NCBI RefSeq assembly: GCF_014384765.1
Contig: NZ_JACRSP010000003.1
Coordinates: 62,001-126,000, forward strand
Direction: 5' to 3'
DNA: 64,000 bases
Source of the DNA: Feifania hominis
GTDB lineage: Bacteria > Bacillota > Clostridia > Oscillospirales > Feifaniaceae
Part shown: positions 41,359-50,177 of the stretch, piece by piece
Numbering within the stretch: the stretch's first letter is position 1
How the letters are laid out: each line of letters opens with the position of its first letter
Program-made: the position numbers and the translations under genes
Notes under the pieces: model-generated
The model's input: the letters and a program-made list of their open reading frames with translations, nothing else
Databases searched by the model: none
What the model was told of the DNA's origin: nothing

Positions 41359-43275
41359 TCAGCCCCCGATTTCGTCGAGCTCACTGAGCCAGAGCGCCGC
41401 GCTCGCGTCGCTCGGCATGCGCCAGTCGCCGCGCGGCGACAGCGCAACCGAGCCGACTTTCGGCCCGTCGGGCAGACAGGAGCGCTTGAACTGCTGCGCG
41501 AAGAAGCGCCGGTAGAACACCCGCAGCCACGAGAGAATCTCATCCGCGGCATACGAGCCCGCAAAGGCGTACTCGGCAAGGCGCAGCACCTTGCGCGGCG
41601 AAAAGCCCCAGCGCACGGCGTAGTACAAAAAGAAGTCGTGCAGCTCATAGGGACCGACGAGATGTTCGGTCTTCTGGGAGATTTCCCCGTCCGCCGCGGG
41701 CAGAAGCTCGGGGCTGACCGGCGTGTCGAGAATGTCGTCTAACACCGCGCGAAGACCCTCGTCGTCGGCGTCAAGGGCGAAGGTCGCCACCATGTGGCGC
41801 ACCAGCGTCTTCGGGATGGAGGCGTTGACCCCGTACATGGACATGTGGTCGCCGTTGTAGGTGGCCCAGCCGAGCGCGAGCTCCGACAGATCGCCCGTGC
41901 CGATGACAAGGCCGGAGGTCTGGTTGGCGAGATCCATGAGAACCTGTGTGCGCTCGCGCGCCTGGGCGTTTTCGTAGGTGACGTCGAGTTTGGTCAGATC
42001 GTGGCCGATGTCCTCAAAGTGGCGGTAGACCGAGGTCTTGATGTCGATCTCGCGCAGACTCACGCCGAGCCTGCGGCAGAGCTCGACCGCGTTGTCGCGG
42101 GTGCGGCCGGTGGTGCCGAAGCAGGGCATGGTCACCGCCAGCACATCGGCGCGCGGCCGGCCGAGCAGATCCATCGCCCGCACGCTCACCAGCAGCGCAA
42201 GACAGCTGTCAAGACCGCCCGAGATGCCGATGACGGCGCTCTTCGCCCGGGTGTGATCGAGGCGCTTTTTGAGCGCGTGCGCCTGCATCGAGAGGATCTC
42301 GCGGCAGCGTTCGGCGCGCTCGGCCTCCCCCTCGGGCAAAAACGGCGTCTTTGACACCGGCCGGGTGAGCGCGGTGTCGGTGGGTTCCATCGAGAAAGAG
42401 ACCACGCGGCCGCCGTCTTCGCTGCCCGCGGCGAAAGTCGTCATTCGCCGCCGCTCCCCTGCCAGGCGCATCACGTCGATCTCGCTGACGCAGTAGCCCT
42501 GCTCAAAGGGCGCGGCCTCGGCGAGAATCGCGCCGTTTTCGGCGATGATGTCGTGGCCCGAGAAGACGAGATCGGTCGTCGATTCGCCCTCGCCCGCGTC
42601 GGCGTAGAGGTAGGCGCATACGAGCCGGGCCGACTGGCTTTTGACAAGCTGCCGCCGGTAGGCGGCCTTGCCGACGGTCTCGTCGCTCGCCGAGCAGTTG
42701 ACGATCACACTCGCGCCCGCCTCGGCCTGGCGCGCCGAGGGCGGGTTCGGCACCCAGAGGTCCTCGCAGAGCTCGACGCCGAAGCAGAATTCGGGCAGCT
42801 CTGCACAGCGAAACAGAAGATTTGCGCCGAACGGGCAGTCCCGCCCGCCGAGGCGGATGGCGCTCACCGCGTCGGGTGCGGGGGTGAAGTGGCGCCGCTC
42901 GTAGAACTCGCCGTAGTTTGGCAGATGGCTCTTCGGCACCACGCCGAGAATCTCACCGCCGTAGAGTACGGCGGCGCAGTTGTAGAGCTTGCCGCGCCAG
43001 AGAAGCGGCGCGCCCACCACCGTGATCAGCGGCAGCCCGGCGCTCGCCTGCGCGAGGCGCAGCAGCTGCCGCTCACAGGCGCCGAGCAGACTCTCCTGCA
43101 AAAACAGATCGGCGCAGGTGTAGCCCGTCAGACAGAGCTCGGGCAGGGCGAGCAGCCGCACGCCGTCCGCCGCCGCACGCTCCATCAGCGCCGCGATGCG
43201 CTCGGCGTTCGCGGCGCAGTCGGCCACCGTGACGGCGGGGGTGCCCGCCGCGACTTTGACAAAACCATGCTTCAT
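41359..43275 (-). CDS. nadE: Glutamine-dependent NAD+ synthetase
   Basis: 638 residues. The N-terminal nitrilase-type glutaminase domain (1-280) has LALPELCLTGYTCAD (Glu) and FGVELCEDLWVP (Cys nucleophile). The C-terminal synthetase domain has the PP-loop GISGGLDSCLALL and GTGDLSELALGWATYNGDHM. It amidates deamido-NAD+ using ammonia from glutamine. AAGGAGG precedes the ATG; rlmA follows immediately. Confidence 0.95.
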   Translation of the reverse strand: MKHGFVKVAAGTPAVTVADCAANAERIAALMERAAADGVRLLALPELCLTGYTCADLFLQESLLGACERQLLRLAQASAGLPLITVVGAPLLWRGKLYNCAAVLYGGEILGVVPKSHLPNYGEFYERRHFTPAPDAVSAIRLGGRDCPFGANLLFRCAELPEFCFGVELCEDLWVPNPPSARQAEAGASVIVNCSASDETVGKAAYRRQLVKSQSARLVCAYLYADAGEGESTTDLVFSGHDIIAENGAILAEAAPFEQGYCVSEIDVMRLAGERRRMTTFAAGSEDGGRVVSFSMEPTDTALTRPVSKTPFLPEGEAERAERCREILSMQAHALKKRLDHTRAKSAVIGISGGLDSCLALLVSVRAMDLLGRPRADVLAVTMPCFGTTGRTRDNAVELCRRLGVSLREIDIKTSVYRHFEDIGHDLTKLDVTYENAQARERTQVLMDLANQTSGLVIGTGDLSELALGWATYNGDHMSMYGVNASIPKTLVRHMVATFALDADDEGLRAVLDDILDTPVSPELLPAADGEISQKTEHLVGPYELHDFFLYYAVRWGFSPRKVLRLAEYAFAGSYAADEILSWLRVFYRRFFAQQFKRSCLPDGPKVGSVALSPRGDWRMPSDASAALWLSELDEIGG

Positions 43276-43416
43276 GGGGTTGTCCTCCTTTGGGCCGCCG
43301 GGCGGCCCGTCACATTGCTTCTATTATACAGGAATTGCCCGCCCGCGTAAACGTGGCGCGGAGAAAAACAGCGGCAATTGCCCGGGCGGCGCCCCGTGGG
43401 GCGCGGGCAGACGGGT

Positions 43417-43451
43417 CAAAAAAAGCCGCCCCCATCTGAATGGGGGCGGCT
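43417..43451 (-). terminator. Terminator of MATE gene 2
   Basis: AGCCGCCCCCAT (43424-43435) pairs with ATGGGGGCGGCT (43440-43451). A seven-T run is on the minus strand. Confidence 0.92.
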
Positions 43452-43452
43452 G

Positions 43453-44811
43453 TCACGACCGCCCGGTCTGCGCGCGCACAGTCGACGAGCGCTTCCACCG
43501 GCCGCGCAGAATGAACTGCGCATACATGAAAGAGGAGAAGATGGGCCCGAGCATGAGCGCGACCGCAATGCCCGGAAAGCCCCACCACTTCGTGCAGAGA
43601 AAGGCGGTCGGAATGCGGATGAGGTACTGTGAGAAGACCACCATGCAAAGGGTGTACAGGGCGTTTCCCGTGCCGCGCAGAAAGCCGATCATCGGGTGGC
43701 AGAGCGCGTAGGCAAAGTAGCTGAAGCACGAGATGCGCAGATAGGCCGCGGCCATGCCGACGACCTCGGGGTCGCTGTTGAAGATCGACGAGATGGGCCC
43801 GCCGAAAAAGAAGACAAGCGCACACACAGCCGCCGCCACGAGCAGATCGAGGCGCAGCGCCTCGCGAAGCCCCTGCGTGGCCCGCTCGGGCTTGCCCGCG
43901 CCGATGTTCTGCGAGGTGAACGAGGAGACCGAGAGGTTGATCGCATCGCTCGGCAGCAGCGCGAAGCTGTCGATCTTGACGCCCACGCCGTAGCCCGCGC
44001 TCGCCGCGAGACCGAAGCTGTTGGCGATACCCGAGAGCGTGGTCAGCGACACCTGCAGAAGGAGCTGCTGCCCTGCCGACGGAAGCCCCAGGCGCAGAAG
44101 CTGCCCGAGCTCGTCGCGGTGGATGCGGATCTCGAGGGGGTTGAATGTGATGATGTGCTTTTTGATGCGAAAGTAGCACACGCCCATCACAAAGGAGAGC
44201 GCCTGCGAGAGTACCGTCGCAAAGGCCGCGCCGAAGGCGGCCCAGTGCAGATGCGCGATGAAGACATAGTCAAGCAGAACATTGACCCCGGCCGCGACCA
44301 TCACGAACATCATGGAGCTGCGCGAATCGCCGAAGCCGCGCTGAAACGCGCCGATCAGGTTGTAGCCAAACAGAAAGACCACGCCGGCAAAAATGGTGCG
44401 CAGATAGCTTACCGCCTGCGAAAAGGCGGCCTCGGGCGTCTGCACCAGACGCAGAATCTGGGGGGTGAGCAGGACGCCTGCGGCCGTGACCAGCGCAGCC
44501 GCAATGAGATAGAGCGCAATCGCCGTGTTCGCGCTGCGCTTGACGCGCTCCGCGTGGCCGCTGCCCCAGTGGTTGGCGATGACGACCGTCACGCCCACTG
44601 AGAGCCCTGAAACCGTCATGATCATGATGTTCATAATCGGGCCGCTGACCGACACGGCCGAGAGCCCGGCGGGGCCGGTGTACTGCCCGACAAAGATCAT
44701 GTCGACGGCGTTGTAGAGCGCCTGAAACAGGTTTGAGAAGATCAGCGGAAACGCGAAGCGCAGAATCTGCGAGCGCACGCTGCCGCTGGTGAGATCGTTT
44801 TGCAGAGCCAT
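43453..44811 (-). CDS. MATE family efflux transporter (second copy)
   Basis: 452 residues, about 12 helices. ALYNAVDMIFVGQYTGPAGL and GLSVGVTVVIANHWGSG are family hallmarks. It is only distantly similar to the MATE gene at 2426 and differs in context, so they are not recent duplicates. The substrate is unknown. Confidence 0.9.
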   Translation of the reverse strand: MALQNDLTSGSVRSQILRFAFPLIFSNLFQALYNAVDMIFVGQYTGPAGLSAVSVSGPIMNIMIMTVSGLSVGVTVVIANHWGSGHAERVKRSANTAIALYLIAAALVTAAGVLLTPQILRLVQTPEAAFSQAVSYLRTIFAGVVFLFGYNLIGAFQRGFGDSRSSMMFVMVAAGVNVLLDYVFIAHLHWAAFGAAFATVLSQALSFVMGVCYFRIKKHIITFNPLEIRIHRDELGQLLRLGLPSAGQQLLLQVSLTTLSGIANSFGLAASAGYGVGVKIDSFALLPSDAINLSVSSFTSQNIGAGKPERATQGLREALRLDLLVAAAVCALVFFFGGPISSIFNSDPEVVGMAAAYLRISCFSYFAYALCHPMIGFLRGTGNALYTLCMVVFSQYLIRIPTAFLCTKWWGFPGIAVALMLGPIFSSFMYAQFILRGRWKRSSTVRAQTGRS

Positions 44812-44897
44812 ATGTTCGCCTTCTTGTCAGTGGAGTCAAAACCGATTATAATACTTTTTGACCCAAAAGAAAACGGCAAAAAAAGGAGGGCGCGCCT

Positions 44898-45242
44898 TTG
44901 GCGGGCATGAAGACGGCAAACATTGAGCAGGGAATGCCCCTGGTCGACCAGGCCATCCGGCGGCTGACCTATGAGATTCACGCGGCCCGCGCGGGCGGCT
45001 TTGCGGTGCTCAAGGTGATTCACGGCTACGGCTCATCGGGCACGGGCGGGCGCATCCGCGTGGAGGTGCGGCGCTATCTCGACAGCCTCGTGCGCCGCGG
45101 CCAGATCCGCGGCTACGCGCCGGGCGAGCGCTTCTCCATCTTCGATGAGATGTCGCGAAAGATCATCACCGGCTGCCCCGATGCCGCGCGGGACCGGGAC
45201 CTCGACCGCTCGAACAACGGCGTCACGTTCGTACTGCTCTGA
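44898..45242 (+). CDS. Smr-domain protein
   Basis: 114 residues starting at a TTG (44898) 7 nt after AAGGAGGG; the ATG at 44907 is too far from that site. The centre reads VLKVIHGYGSSGTGGRIR, the Smr/MutS2-C glycine-rich motif of a small nuclease-like fold. Such lone Smr proteins are not well characterised. A terminator follows at once. Confidence 0.85.
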   Translation: MAGMKTANIEQGMPLVDQAIRRLTYEIHAARAGGFAVLKVIHGYGSSGTGGRIRVEVRRYLDSLVRRGQIRGYAPGERFSIFDEMSRKIITGCPDAARDRDLDRSNNGVTFVLL

Positions 45243-45248
45243 CACACG

Positions 45249-45284
45249 GAAAAGACCCGCCTTTTTCAAGGCGGGTCTTTTCTT
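45249..45284. terminator. Bidirectional terminator after the Smr gene
   Basis: AAAAGACCCGCC (45250-45261) pairs with GGCGGGTCTTTT (45270-45281). T-runs occur on both strands, so it can also end the small RNA candidate at 45249-45336. Confidence 0.9.
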
Positions 45285-45336
45285 AGCAGTAAATGAAATA
45301 AAAGGAAGGGGGTGGGGTATTGCTTATCTTCTTGGC
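45249..45336 (-). ncRNA. Candidate C-rich small RNA A
   Basis: On the minus strand: promoter TTGCCT (45370-45365), 16-nt spacer, TATACT (45348-45343); about 20 nt later the motif CCCACCCCCTTC (45316-45305); then the GACCCGCC/GGCGGGTC terminator. No ORF. The motif is complementary to a G-rich Shine-Dalgarno region, as in C-rich small RNAs of Firmicutes. Confidence 0.5.
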
Positions 45337-45421
45337 AATTGTAGTATAGCAAGACATTATTAACAGGCAATAGATAAAATGTGAACAAATTGTATCTTTT
45401 GAAAAAAGCCCGCCCGGACGT

Positions 45422-45523
45422 GAAAAGAGAGCGAATGGCAAGTTCGCTCTCTTCTCCGGGTTCATATAGAAGGGGGTGGGAAATGAAAAAATGTTTTGGA
45501 CATGTGTGCGCTTTCTTCTCAAC
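45422..45523 (-). ncRNA. Candidate C-rich small RNA B
   Basis: On the minus strand: TATACT at 45535-45530 (weak -35), then CCCACCCCCTTC (45480-45469), then a GAGAGCGAA/TTCGCTCTC hairpin (45451-45427) with TTTT. It has the same order of parts as candidate A. Alternatively, the hairpin simply ends the Nudix transcript. Confidence 0.5.
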
Positions 45524-45585
45524 GACTTTAGTATACCGCCGAGCTGTGAATGGGGTGTCACAAAATTGTAACGAATTTGTGAATT

Positions 45586-46134
45586 TCAAATTTCGCCGCG
45601 CTCGCCAAGAAGCTTCACCTTGAGCACAGCCGCGACAGTCTTCGCGTCGACGAGCTCCCCGGCGAGCGCCGCGTCGACAAGCTCGTCGAGCGGGCGCCAC
45701 TCGGCCTCGAGAAATTCCCCCTCGTCGGGGCGGGCCTCGCCCTCATGCAGCCCGGTCGCGAGATAGAGCGCAATTCGCTCGTTGGCAAAGCCGGGCGACG
45801 AGTAGATTTCGCCGAGGCTGCGCCACTGCCCGGCGGTGAGGCCGGTCTCCTCCTGAAGCTCGCGCCGGCCGCAGGCGAGCGTGTCCTCCCCGCCGTGGTC
45901 GAGCTTACCCGCGGGGATCTCGGTGAGCACCTCGCCGAACGGGTAGCGGTACTGGCGCACCAGCGCGACGCGGCGTCTGTCGTCAAGCGCGAGAACCGCG
46001 ACGCCGCCCGGGTGCTCGACCACCTCGCGCGCGGAAGTTCTGCCGCCGGGCAGCTCGACCCGGTCGCGGCGCAGATTGATGATTTTTCCCTCGTAGAGCC
46101 GCTCGGTGGAGAGCGTCTTTTCCGTGAGTTCCAT
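45586..46134 (-). CDS. Nudix hydrolase, ADP-ribose pyrophosphatase type
   Basis: 182 residues from the ATG at 46134, behind AGAGGAGG; a longer start would run into the upstream repeats. The Nudix box GKLDHGGEDTLACGRRELQE followed by ETGL is intact, and RQYRYPFGEVLTEIPAGKLD is typical of ADP-ribose pyrophosphatases, which split ADP-ribose to AMP and ribose 5-phosphate. Confidence 0.93.
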   Translation of the reverse strand: MELTEKTLSTERLYEGKIINLRRDRVELPGGRTSAREVVEHPGGVAVLALDDRRRVALVRQYRYPFGEVLTEIPAGKLDHGGEDTLACGRRELQEETGLTAGQWRSLGEIYSSPGFANERIALYLATGLHEGEARPDEGEFLEAEWRPLDELVDAALAGELVDAKTVAAVLKVKLLGERGEI

Positions 46135-46169
46135 TTCGGTGCCTCCTCTGGTCTCAAATCTGATGCTAT

Positions 46170-46296
46170 TGTACCACAGGGGTACGAAGTCATACCAGTC
46201 TCGCCGCCGAAAGCGGCTCGCTAAGGATGACTGCTGTACCACAGGGGTGCGAATTCATACCAGCCCCGCTGCCGGGGGTGCGCTGCGGGTGACTGC
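46170..46296 (+). repeat. Two tandem copies of an approximately 65-bp element
   Basis: Both copies (from 46170 and from 46235) start TGTACCACAGGGGT(A/G)CGAA and contain TCATACCAG, ending GATGACTGC or GGTGACTGC. GGTAC/ATACC can form a small hairpin. They fill the spacer between the divergent Nudix and M14 genes. Confidence 0.75.
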
Positions 46297-46383
46297 GGTC
46301 ATGCCGGGCGCTCCACCGAAACGACTAATGCGCCGCCTGGGTGAATATACATAGCAGTACCGACACAGCAAAGGGGAATGGTA

Positions 46384-47298
46384 ATGGAGAATATCGTCAA
46401 TTCCAAGGCGCCCCTCGACCCGCGCCGCATGGGCCGCATGATCGACCGGCTCTGCACGCGCTACGGGAGCCTTTCGCGTTTTTCCATCGGCCGGAGTCTC
46501 TTCGGCCGGGAGATCGAAGCGCTGCGCTTCGGCCGCGGCGAGAAAGAGGTGCTCTATGTGGGCGCCCACCACGGCATGGAGTGGATCACCTCGCTCGTGC
46601 TGCTGAAATTCTGCGAGGATCTGGCAAAGTACCACGCCGCCGGGCGCACGCTCAAAAACTGCGATCTGGCCTATCTCTACGACACGAAGAGCATTCTCGT
46701 TGTGCCCATGCTGAACCCCGACGGGGTCGAGCTGCAGCTCAACGGCCCCGCGGAGGATTTGATTCTGCGCGAGCGGCTGCTGCGCATGAACGGCGACTCA
46801 GCGGACTTCTCCCACTGGCAGGCAAACGGCCGCGGCGTCGACTTAAACCACAACTACGACGCGCTCTGGCGCGAGGGAAAAGAACACATCGCGCGCGCCG
46901 ACGGCATTCTCGGCGGCGGGCCCACAAAGTACAGCGGCGAATTCCCCGAGAGCGAACCCGAGACCAGGGCCCTGTGCGACTTTATCCGCATGCGGGACAT
47001 CCAGCTTCTGCTCTGTCTGCACAGCCAGGGCGAGGAGATCTACTACGAATTCGGCGACGACACGCCGAAGAAGAGCCGGGCGCTCGCCGAGGTGTTTGCC
47101 CGCCTAACGGGCTACCGCGCCATGCGCACCGAGGGAAGCGCGAGCTTCTCCGGCTGCAAGGACTGGTTCATCCGCGAGTTCGGTCGGCCGGGCTTCACCA
47201 TCGAGGTGGGCCGCGGCGAGAATCCTCTGCCCGTCAAAGATATGAACGCCATCTACCGAAAGCTTCTGGAGCTTCTGCTCATTGCACCGGTTCTCTGA
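46384..47298 (+). CDS. M14-family zinc carboxypeptidase (gamma-D-glutamyl-diamino acid peptidase-like)
   Basis: 304 residues from the ATG at 46384; the ATG at 46378 abuts the AAGGGG site and is less likely. Zinc ligands: HHGME (His, Glu), CLHSQGEE (His). NPDG, GVDLNHNYD and the catalytic Glu in TIEVGRGENP complete the M14 pattern. No signal peptide is visible, so it is probably cytoplasmic and may trim peptidoglycan peptides during recycling. A terminator follows. Confidence 0.92.
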   Translation: MENIVNSKAPLDPRRMGRMIDRLCTRYGSLSRFSIGRSLFGREIEALRFGRGEKEVLYVGAHHGMEWITSLVLLKFCEDLAKYHAAGRTLKNCDLAYLYDTKSILVVPMLNPDGVELQLNGPAEDLILRERLLRMNGDSADFSHWQANGRGVDLNHNYDALWREGKEHIARADGILGGGPTKYSGEFPESEPETRALCDFIRMRDIQLLLCLHSQGEEIYYEFGDDTPKKSRALAEVFARLTGYRAMRTEGSASFSGCKDWFIREFGRPGFTIEVGRGENPLPVKDMNAIYRKLLELLLIAPVL

Positions 47299-47301
47299 CA
47301 G

Positions 47302-47330
47302 GGCGCCTCCCGCGGGAGGCGCCTTTTTTG
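47302..47330 (+). terminator. Terminator after M14 gene
   Basis: GGCGCCTCCC pairs with GGGAGGCGCC around GC, followed by six T. Confidence 0.93.
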
Positions 47331-47411
47331 TGCGCAGTTAAAATTAAATAGGTAGCGAAGTAAAAACTTGTGAACGGAGTGTTAATTTTATGAGAATTAC
47401 CCAAAAATAGG

Positions 47412-47451
47412 TTGCAATGATTGCACAATATGACTAAAATACATTTAGTCA
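47412..47451 (+). promoter_or_regulatory. marR operon promoter with palindromic operator
   Basis: TTGCAA (47412-47417) and TAAAAT (47435-47440) are spaced 17 nt. The palindrome TGACTAAA-ATACA-TTTAGTCA (47431-47451) covers the -10, so a bound MarR protein would block transcription. Confidence 0.75.
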
Positions 47452-47473
47452 ACTAAGAAAGGAAAGTGAGCCA

Positions 47474-47929
47474 GTGGACTGGGATAACACCGTGCAGGCC
47501 CCGATGATGCAGATCTTCCGCCTGTACTTTCAAATCGCCTTTCACCGCATGGAGAAGCTCGGAATCCACCCCGGCCAGGTGCCGCTGTTTCAAGCGCTCG
47601 CCGCGCACGACGGACAGTCGCAGCGGGAGCTTGCCGACAGCCTCTGCATCAAACAGTCGACCATGACGGTGATGATTCAGAGACTCGAGCGCTCGGGCTT
47701 TGTCGAGCGCCGCGCCGACGAACACGACCAGAGGGTCTCGCGGGTCTACCTGACCGACGCGGGCCGGGATATTGCCGCACAGTGCGCGCAGATTCTGCAT
47801 GGGATACAGCAGCAGCTTCTCGAGGGGTTCACGCCCGAGGAGATCATCCTCATGCGGCGCTTTTCCAAACAGATCAAAGAAAACCTGGTCCGCGCGGCCG
47901 AAGCTGCGCAGAGGGGAGGAAGACCATAA
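47474..47929 (+). CDS. MarR family transcriptional regulator
   Basis: 151 residues with a GTG start. The winged helix reads SQRELADSLCIKQSTMTVMIQRLERSGFVERRADEHDQR, with the conserved D-x-R wing tip, flanked by dimer helices. It is first in the operon with two ABC exporter genes and sits below a palindrome overlapping its own promoter, so it should repress its operon until a drug-like ligand binds. Confidence 0.93.
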   Translation: MDWDNTVQAPMMQIFRLYFQIAFHRMEKLGIHPGQVPLFQALAAHDGQSQRELADSLCIKQSTMTVMIQRLERSGFVERRADEHDQRVSRVYLTDAGRDIAAQCAQILHGIQQQLLEGFTPEEIILMRRFSKQIKENLVRAAEAAQRGGRP

Positions 47930-47930
47930 C

Positions 47931-50177
47931 GTGCTGAAGACTCTCAAGTATCTCAAAAAATCATGGGCGGCGATTCTGCTGATCGTGGCGCTGCTCGCCG
48001 TTCAGGCGACCTGCGATCTGTCGCTGCCCTCCTACACGTCCGACATCGTCAACGTCGGCATTCAGCAGGGCGGCATCGAGTTTGCGACGCCCGAAGTGGC
48101 GCGCGCGTCAACCATGGAAAATCTGCTGCTCTTTGTCAGCGACGCCGACCGGCAGGAGATTCTGTCCCACTACGAGCTGCTCGACCAGAGCACGCTCGAC
48201 GCGGCGGATTACGCGGAATATGTCAAAAAGTACCCGGCGCTCGGCCGTGAGCCCCTGTATCTGCTGCGTGACCGGGACATGCTCGAGGAGCTCTCGGGGC
48301 TCTTCGACAGACCCATGCTACTTGTGGCGGCATTTGACGGCAGTTCGGAACTGGGCGCCGCGGTCACGCAGCAGATGATGGAGAATCTGCCGCCTGAACT
48401 CACTCAAAACGGGGCGGCGGATCCCCTGACCGTCTTGAAGAATCTGCCCGATGAGATGCGCCGGGAGCTTCTCGACTCGGCGCAGGAGCAGCTCGCCGCT
48501 CTGCCTGACACCATTGTCTCTCAGAGCGCCGTCACGACGCTCAAGGGGGAGTATGAGGCCATTGGGGTCGACGTCGGGAGCATGCAGACCCGCTACATTG
48601 TCAGGACGGGCCTTACCATGCTCGGCATCGCGCTGATCGCACTCGCCGCCACAGTCTCGGTGGGCTTTCTCGCGGCGCGTGTGGCGGCCTCGCTCGGGCG
48701 GGAGCTGCGCCGGCGGGTCTTTGAGAAAGTGGTCAGCTTCTCGAGCGCCGAGATGGATCGCTTCTCCACCGCCTCGCTCATCACGCGCAGCACCAATGAC
48801 ATCCAGCAGGTGCAGATGCTCATGGTGATGCTGCTGCGCATCGTGTTCTACGCGCCGATTCTCGGCGTGGGCGGCGTCGTCAAGGCGCTCGGCACCAACG
48901 CCTCCATGGCGTGGATCATCGCCGTGGCCGTCATGACAATTCTGATGCTCGTCATGGTGCTCTTCTCACTGGCCATGCCCCGTTTCAATGCCGTTCAGCG
49001 CTTTGTCGACCGGCTCAACCTCGTCACCCGCGAGATTCTGACGGGCCTGCCGGTCATTCGCGCATTCAGCACCGAGAAGCACGAGGAGCAGCGCTTTGAC
49101 AGGGCGAACCGCGACCTGACCAGGACCCAGCTGTTTGTCAACCGTCTGATGGCCTGTATGATGCCGGTGATGATGCTCGTGATGAACGGCGTCACGCTGC
49201 TGATTGTGTGGTTCGGCTCCCACAGCATCGACGGCGGCCTGATGCAGGTCGGCGACATGATGGCCTTTATTCAGTACACCATGCAGATCATCATGGCCTT
49301 TTTGATGATCTCGGTCGTTTCGGTCATGCTGCCGCGCGCCGCCGTTTCGGCAAGGCGCGTCGACGAGATCATCAGCGCCCCGCTGAGCATCCGCGACCCC
49401 AAGGCACCCAAGACCCCCGATGCGGCGCAGCGCGGTGTGGTCACATTCGACCATGTGAGCTTCCGCTACCCCGGCGCCGAGGAGAATGTTCTCACCGACA
49501 TCTCGTTCACCGCCCGCCCGGGCCAGACAACGGCCATCATTGGAAGTACGGGCAGCGGCAAGTCGACGCTCGTGAGTCTCATTCCCCGCTTTTACGACGC
49601 GACCGAGGGAAGCATCACAGTCGACGGCGTCGATGTGCGTGAGATGAGTCAGCACCAGCTTCGCGATCTGCTCGGCTATGTGCCGCAGAAGGGCGTGCTC
49701 TTCTCGGGTACCATCGCCTCAAACATCGACTACAGCGGAAAGTCCCCCGAGCCGGAGCAGATCAAAAGAGCCGCAGCCATCGCCCAGGCGACCGAGTTCA
49801 TCGATCAGAAGCCCGAGGGGTACGACAGTGAGATCTCCCAGGGCGGCACAAATGTCTCCGGCGGCCAGAAGCAGAGGCTGTCCATCGCGCGGGCCATTGC
49901 GGGTCACCCGGAGATCTACCTCTTTGACGACAGCTTCTCCGCGCTCGACTTCAAGACCGATGTGGCGCTTCGCCGGGCGCTCGCGCAGGAGACCGGCGAC
50001 AGCACGGTCATCATTGTCGCGCAGCGCATCAGCACCATTTTAAACGCCGAGCAGATCCTCGTGCTCGATGAGGGGCGCATCGTGGGCCGCGGGACGCATC
50101 AGCAGCTTCTCGAGTCCTGCGAGGAGTACCGACAGATTGCGCTCTCGCAGCTCTCAAAGGAGGAATTGTCCAAATGA
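47931..50177 (+). CDS. ABC exporter half, degenerate-site subunit with large external insertion
   Basis: 748 residues with a GTG start 1 nt after the marR stop. TM1 (12-30) is followed by an unusually long region, residues about 40-217, before TM2, predicted outside the cell and acidic. The ATPase domain has Walker A GSTGSGKST (538-546), the canonical signature VSGGQKQRLS and Walker B YLFDDSFSALD, in which the usual catalytic Glu is Asp. That pattern marks the degenerate partner of a heterodimeric type I exporter (TM287/BmrC-like). Confidence 0.93.
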   Translation: MLKTLKYLKKSWAAILLIVALLAVQATCDLSLPSYTSDIVNVGIQQGGIEFATPEVARASTMENLLLFVSDADRQEILSHYELLDQSTLDAADYAEYVKKYPALGREPLYLLRDRDMLEELSGLFDRPMLLVAAFDGSSELGAAVTQQMMENLPPELTQNGAADPLTVLKNLPDEMRRELLDSAQEQLAALPDTIVSQSAVTTLKGEYEAIGVDVGSMQTRYIVRTGLTMLGIALIALAATVSVGFLAARVAASLGRELRRRVFEKVVSFSSAEMDRFSTASLITRSTNDIQQVQMLMVMLLRIVFYAPILGVGGVVKALGTNASMAWIIAVAVMTILMLVMVLFSLAMPRFNAVQRFVDRLNLVTREILTGLPVIRAFSTEKHEEQRFDRANRDLTRTQLFVNRLMACMMPVMMLVMNGVTLLIVWFGSHSIDGGLMQVGDMMAFIQYTMQIIMAFLMISVVSVMLPRAAVSARRVDEIISAPLSIRDPKAPKTPDAAQRGVVTFDHVSFRYPGAEENVLTDISFTARPGQTTAIIGSTGSGKSTLVSLIPRFYDATEGSITVDGVDVREMSQHQLRDLLGYVPQKGVLFSGTIASNIDYSGKSPEPEQIKRAAAIAQATEFIDQKPEGYDSEISQGGTNVSGGQKQRLSIARAIAGHPEIYLFDDSFSALDFKTDVALRRALAQETGDSTVIIVAQRISTILNAEQILVLDEGRIVGRGTHQQLLESCEEYRQIALSQLSKEELSK

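Noticed and set aside
43453..44811. Recent duplication of the MATE gene at 2426
   Set aside because: The two proteins differ throughout beyond family-level motifs, and their neighbours differ.
45283..45561. A 92-codon minus-strand ORF between the Smr and Nudix genes
   Set aside because: No ribosome site, no domain, and it crosses two terminator hairpins; the region fits small RNAs better.
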